The notes under the pieces are model-generated. The model worked only from the letters and a program-made list of their open reading frames with translations. It was not told where the DNA came from and did no database searches. DNA of 64,000 bases from Halarchaeum nitratireducens (GTDB lineage Archaea > Halobacteriota > Halobacteria > Halobacteriales > Halobacteriaceae): positions 248,001-312,000 of the forward strand of contig NZ_BMOQ01000006.1 in assembly GCF_014647155.1 (NCBI RefSeq), given 5' to 3'. How positions within the stretch are numbered: position 1 is the first letter of the stretch; every line of letters begins with the position of its first letter. Both the position numbers and the translations under genes were made by a program. Of this stretch, positions 60,527-64,000 are shown piece after piece.

Positions 60527-60790
60527 TCAGAGTAGCCCGGGGATCTGGAGTAGGAGAAACCCCACGACACCCGAAACCACGGCCCAGAACCCGACGTCGC
60601 CGATCTCGAAGTCGGACGGGGAGCCGGTGAACAGCTCGTATATGGACGCAAGTACCATCCCGACACCGGCGATGCTACCCGAGATGAGTGGGAGGCTCGC
60701 GCTTCCATTGACGAGAGTGAGGATTGCCCCCGTTGCGAAGACTGTACCGTAGATCGCCATGCATGTGTAAAATACGTAGAACCGTTCCAT
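60527..60790 (-). CDS. Small three-helix membrane protein
   Basis: From ATG 60790 an 87-residue protein with three hydrophobic segments (MERFYVFYTCMAIYGTVFATGAILTLV, GVGMVLASIYELF, FWAVVSGVVGFLLLQIPG). An in-frame ATG at 60886 would add a 32-residue charged tail. Unknown function. It sits between the DUF4129 and MoxR genes. Confidence 0.5.
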   Translation of the reverse strand: MERFYVFYTCMAIYGTVFATGAILTLVNGSASLPLISGSIAGVGMVLASIYELFTGSPSDFEIGDVGFWAVVSGVVGFLLLQIPGLL

Positions 60791-60953
60791 GGCGTCGTAG
60801 TCGCACAGGACCACCATAAACGTGGGGAGCCGGTCCCGCGACTGAGGGGATACACCTATCTTCTGTGAGAGGGAAGACGCGTCCATGGCCCTCCCGGACT
60901 GATTCGAGCAGGCGGGGATCGTCGTCGGCTCTACGATACTGCTTTCACTCCCG

Positions 60954-61271
60954 ATGAGTGAGCTGAGCGCCGCGCTCGTCGGGTACAGCGTCCAGCCGAC
61001 GTGGCTGTTCGTCGTCTCGCTCGTCCCCGGAGCCATCGTCGGGCTGTTACTCGCCACCGGCCATCTCCCCGTCTCGTACTCGCAGGTGTGGGCCTTCTCA
61101 CTCACCGGGTGGCTCCTCGCGTACGTCGGTTGGGCTCTCGCAGGACTTCCCGTCCCACCGACCGATCAGACCCTCGGAGTTCTCATCTGGGTCGTCGCAC
61201 TCTGTCTCGCCGGCGGCCTCGTCTGGCTGCGCCCCATTTCGCTCGCCCGAAAACGACTTGGCCACACCTGA
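60954..61271 (+). CDS. Small membrane protein (105 aa)
   Basis: Three hydrophobic segments: LFVVSLVPGAIVGLLLATGHL, VWAFSLTGWLLAYVGWALAGL and LGVLIWVVALCLAGGLVWL. It ends in a basic tail (RKRLGHT). It is the only plus-strand gene in this part. No family is recognised. Confidence 0.5.
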   Translation: MSELSAALVGYSVQPTWLFVVSLVPGAIVGLLLATGHLPVSYSQVWAFSLTGWLLAYVGWALAGLPVPPTDQTLGVLIWVVALCLAGGLVWLRPISLARKRLGHT

Positions 61272-61422
61272 GACGGATATCCCCCTCTCGATGGCGTACA
61301 CGTCACGCCATCAGTCGGACATCTTCGCTCAGTTCGCTGCCCACCCTCCCAACCGTCTCCTCGACTGCACCGCCGCGACTGGAGCACGAAACCGCGCGGT
61401 AGCGGTTACCGCGGTCGTTTCC

Positions 61423-62382
61423 TCACGCGGGCTCTTCGATAGTCGGGACGACGAGTCCATCTACGATGTCGGCGATGATGCGGTGTCTATCGACGTTTTC
61501 GACGGTGGCCTGCGAGGTGAGGACGAGACGGTGCGCGAGAACCGACTGAGCGACGCGTTTGACGTCGGTGGGCGTCACGAAGTCGTGTCCCCCGATGATG
61601 GCACGCGCGCGACTGACCTCGAGAAGCCGCTGGGTTCCACGGGGAGACACGCCAGCGTGGACGCGGTGGTCGTCGCGGGTCGCGCGGGCGAGGTCCGCGA
61701 TGTACTCGACGACGTCGTCACCGACGCGGACGGTCTCACAGGCTGCTCGGAGAGCACGGACCCCGTCGGGTGAGAGGAGCGCGTCGAGGTCGGGAGTCTG
61801 TGCCGTGCGCCCGAGCCGCCGGTCGAGAATCTCGACCTCCCCGTCGCGATCGGGGTAGCCGAGAGCGGTTTTGATCGTGAAGCGGTCCACCTGCGCTTCC
61901 GGGAGCTCGAACGTGCCCTCCTGTTCGACCGGGTTCTGGGTGGCGAGCACGAAGAACGGTTCAGGGAGGGGGTGGGTATCGCCCTCGACGGTCACCTGCT
62001 CTTCCTCCATCGCCTCTAAGAGGGCGGCTTGCGTTTTGGGCGGTGCGCGATTGATCTCGTCGGCGAGCACGACGTTCGCGAAGATCGGGCCTCGGCGGAA
62101 GTCGAAGGACTGCTCGTGTTCGTCGTAGACGTAAGTGCCGGTGATGTCGCTGGGAAGGAGGTCCGGGGTGAACTGGATGCGGGCGAAGTCGAGACCGAGC
62201 GTCGTGGCGAGGCTGCGGGCGGTCAGAGTCTTTCCGGTCCCGGGGACGTCTTCGAGTAGGACGTGCCCTCCGGCGAGCACGCCGACGAGGACGTCTTCGA
62301 GGACCGCTTCGTCGGCGACGACCGACTGTTGAAGGTGTGAGAGCACAGCGTTACACCGCTTACTCGCCTCACCGATGTCCAT
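61423..62382 (-). CDS. MoxR-family AAA+ ATPase
   Basis: A 319-residue AAA+ protein. Walker A is GTGKT in LLEDVPGTGKTLTARSLA near residues 37-55, Walker B is VVLADEINRAPPKTQAALLEAMEE (about 105-128), and ATQNPVEQEGTFELPEAQVDRF (sensor/arginine finger region) follows. Together with DUF58 and DUF4129 proteins it forms the usual chaperone-like cluster. ATG 62382 gives the standard start. Confidence 0.93.
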   Translation of the reverse strand: MDIGEASKRCNAVLSHLQQSVVADEAVLEDVLVGVLAGGHVLLEDVPGTGKTLTARSLATTLGLDFARIQFTPDLLPSDITGTYVYDEHEQSFDFRRGPIFANVVLADEINRAPPKTQAALLEAMEEEQVTVEGDTHPLPEPFFVLATQNPVEQEGTFELPEAQVDRFTIKTALGYPDRDGEVEILDRRLGRTAQTPDLDALLSPDGVRALRAACETVRVGDDVVEYIADLARATRDDHRVHAGVSPRGTQRLLEVSRARAIIGGHDFVTPTDVKRVAQSVLAHRLVLTSQATVENVDRHRIIADIVDGLVVPTIEEPA

Positions 62383-62579
62383 AGAGAAGTGTCTCCGCCC
62401 GTATGTATGAAATTTGGGTCCTGTCTAGTTACGCCGACGCTGCTGGGTTCGACTGTTTGCGGTGATCAGTGAGAACCAGGTACGGCTGGCATGGTGAGTC
62501 CACGGTTCGGTGCCTCACAGAGCCCTCGTCGGCAGTGCCCTCCGCGGCGTGGTTGAGGGCTGGGAAGTCACGACGTCGG

Positions 62580-62966
62580 TCAGGGCGTGATGTGGCGCCG
62601 AACAATCAGCCAGTACGCGACCGGCAGGCACGCGACGAACGCGACCGGCCAGAACAGCATCTGCGAGACAGGATCGGGTGGAAGCACTACGGCGGAGACC
62701 AGAAAGCCCCCCACGCCAGCGACGGCGACGACTGCCGCATACTGCTCTCGTCGGGACGGCGACCGTTCCCGGTCGTGTTTGCGGCGCCACCAGCCGACGT
62801 AGTAGAGGAGGAGGACGCCGGAGAGTGGTGCGAAGACGGCCCAGAAGAGCGGGTGTGGATTTCCGCGAGCGCGGGCATCGAGGGCGACCCACACGCTGAC
62901 GGCGATGAACACGATCAAGAGGAGTATCGTACCGAGGGTGGTGATGAGAGGGAACGCGGGGAACAT
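62580..62966 (-). CDS. Small membrane protein (128 aa)
   Basis: Four hydrophobic segments. The beginning FPLITTLGTILLLIVFIAVSVWVALDARARGNPHPLFWAVFAPL contains a D-A-x-x-R-G-x-P-x-x-x-W-A motif found in many small haloarchaeal membrane proteins with PLDc_N-like domains. A charged loop (RRKHDRERSPSRREQ) splits it. Function unknown. Confidence 0.65.
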   Translation of the reverse strand: MFPAFPLITTLGTILLLIVFIAVSVWVALDARARGNPHPLFWAVFAPLSGVLLLYYVGWWRRKHDRERSPSRREQYAAVVAVAGVGGFLVSAVVLPPDPVSQMLFWPVAFVACLPVAYWLIVRRHITP

Positions 62967-63188
62967 GGGTTACCGAGGGATCGTGTCGATTGTAGGTCTT
63001 TCCGGTCCGGATACACAGACGATGACGTCGGTCATCGACGGCGGTCGAACACCCCGGAGTAGAGCGGGTAGACTACGCGTCGTTTCCGCTCGGCATACGA
63101 TCGGCGGTGCCATCCGTGGCGCCAGTTCGTCGCAACCGATAGCCGAGTGGCAGTACGAAACCGACTACCGTGAGGACCTTCTTCGGGG
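62967..63188. other. Intergenic region
   Basis: About 220 nt of moderate GC with no motif-bearing frame on either strand and no repeat. Confidence 0.3.
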
Positions 63189-63872
63189 TCACCCCCATTC
63201 GGAACGACCGTGTGCGCGTTCAATACGTGTGCCGACTTTGCCGTCTTGGGACGGTGAGATGGTCGCGTTCTGAACGCCTCTTGAACCGACCGCTGGCGAG
63301 TTTGCGCGAATCGCTTCCCAGTCCGTAACCATCGTCACAGTGCCGTTCGCCAAATCGACCCGCACTGAGTACGCGAGTTCGTGTCGCTGTGGTGCGTTGG
63401 GCTGTCGGATTTGGACGACTGCTCGGTCCGTTACATACGCTGGCTCACGGTGGACGACAACTGTCCCATCCCCGTCGTCGCTAGTGACAGTTGCGATCGT
63501 GAAGACATCGCCCGTATCCGCAGACTCGTCGGTCTCGGTCGCGTTATATCTGCCCGCCTGCTCCGATGGAAGAGTGAGCTCGTGAATCGGCTTCACGGTG
63601 ACGGTGTAGTTCTCCAGTGCCGCGAGCCCTGTTCGTACGGTCTGATTACGTAGCGCGATCTGTCGTGCCCGCCGGCGTTCAGTCGCCGTCAACGGCGACT
63701 CCGTTTCGGTCCGCACCCTGAACCGGGTGGAACCGACTTTCTCGACCCGAATGGTCCGCGCGTTCGAGACGTCTCCGAGGAGTGTGACGTCGTTACCGGC
63801 GTTCGACAGGGTGACGCTCTCATCGGAGATCCGGCGTGGAGCGCGGAGCTCGACGGCGTGTACGACCGCGTC
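63189..63872 (-). CDS. Extracellular-domain-like protein, start uncertain
   Basis: The frame is open from 63872 down to a TGA at 63189. Its last 175 codons (from GTG 63716) include TATERRRARQIALRNQTVRTGLAALENYTVTVKPI and a beta-rich tail (IATVTSDDGDGTVVVHREPAYV, ELAYSVRVDLANGTVTMVTDWEAI), suggestive of a secreted or surface domain. Coding-like sequence (VTLSNAGNDVTLLGDVSNARTIRVEKVGSTRFRVR) continues upstream of that GTG up to a TGA at 63873, with no convincing start codon. It may be the second half of a gene broken by that stop. The true boundary is uncertain. Confidence 0.5.
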   Translation of the reverse strand, partial: DAVVHAVELRAPRRISDESVTLSNAGNDVTLLGDVSNARTIRVEKVGSTRFRVRTETESPLTATERRRARQIALRNQTVRTGLAALENYTVTVKPIHELTLPSEQAGRYNATETDESADTGDVFTIATVTSDDGDGTVVVHREPAYVTDRAVVQIRQPNAPQRHELAYSVRVDLANGTVTMVTDWEAIRANSPAVGSRGVQNATISPSQDGKVGTRIERAHGRSEWG

Positions 63873-64000
63873 TCAGGAACGATCCCGGTACACGAGTCCG
63901 GCTCGGATGAGCGGTGCGGCGAGGGCGACGAGTGCGACGACCCACGCCAGCCGCGAGTACGGTGGTGCGGAGAGGTGGCGATAGAGCGCGACGAGCGCGA
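63873..64000 (-). CDS. C-terminus of a membrane protein, cut by the window edge
   Basis: The frame enters from the right edge with a helix (RLAWVVALVALAAPLIRAGLVY) and stops at TGA 63873-63875 after YRDRS. The downstream frame is the same and continues with coding-like sequence, so this may instead be the N-terminal anchor of the next protein with a nonsense codon between. Either reading leaves it a partial gene. Confidence 0.4.
   Translation of the reverse strand, partial: ALVALYRHLSAPPYSRLAWVVALVALAAPLIRAGLVYRDRS

Noticed and set aside
1-64000. tRNA, rRNA or CRISPR
   Set aside because: No tRNA T-loop/acceptor pattern, rRNA stretch or regularly spaced short repeats were seen on either strand by eye.

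Overview
The window is haloarchaeal chromosome. The proteins are strongly acidic, GC is high in the core regions, promoters are archaeal TATA-type with mostly leaderless starts, and the genes include halocyanin, a ba3-type oxidase, Tat lipoproteins, Bat-type HTH regulators and an archaeosine (preQ0) operon. No rRNA, tRNA or CRISPR array was found.

Layout. (1) 1-13.9 kb, housekeeping: cysteine synthase, alpha-glucan phosphorylase, a frameshifted HNH nuclease, a queD-queE-folE-queC operon that makes preQ0 from GTP, an acetamidase/formamidase, membrane proteins, a secreted beta-propeller protein, small regulators, and two zinc-ribbon microproteins at 311-475 and 13026-13172. (2) 14.1-20.7 kb, respiration: a two-domain halocyanin, oxidase subunits II and I, a small exported protein and a copper P-type ATPase, apparently one operon. 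(3) 20.9-23.2 kb, amino acids: aroD, then an ACT-domain protein and homoserine dehydrogenase preceded by a 13-codon leader ORF. (4) 23.2-25.1 kb, lower GC: an intact IS6-type element and a transposase scrap. (5) 25.1-41.7 kb, a catabolic island around a copper amine oxidase: Rieske ferredoxin plus amidohydrolase, two aldehyde dehydrogenases, MoaF-like protein, GMC oxidoreductase, APC permease, SafE-like protein with a tiny FCCRGC metal-binding protein, amidase and two IclR regulators. The likely job is uptake and oxidative deamination of an amine, oxidation of the aldehyde, and supply of copper to the oxidase. (6) 42.2-45.8 kb, mobile or defence patch: a second IS6 copy with a nonsense codon, a nucleotidyltransferase-HEPN pair, a tyrosine recombinase and an AbrB-like small protein. 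(7) 45.9-57.0 kb, the most striking region: eight consecutive paralogous Tat-lipoprotein ABC solute-binding proteins of the siderophore/FepB type. They read in one direction with 1-2 nt gaps or a 4-nt overlap, have no permease or ATPase beside them, and are followed by a thioredoxin-reductase-like flavoprotein. Both the eight-gene operon and the flavoprotein gene start just downstream of a DtxR-like TTTAGGC-GCCTAAA palindrome, so they look like one iron regulon. (8) 57.2-64 kb: DUF58, DUF4129-like and MoxR ATPase genes with several small membrane proteins, and a possibly broken gene at the right edge.

Function is assigned from motifs and family knowledge read by eye. No database search was run.
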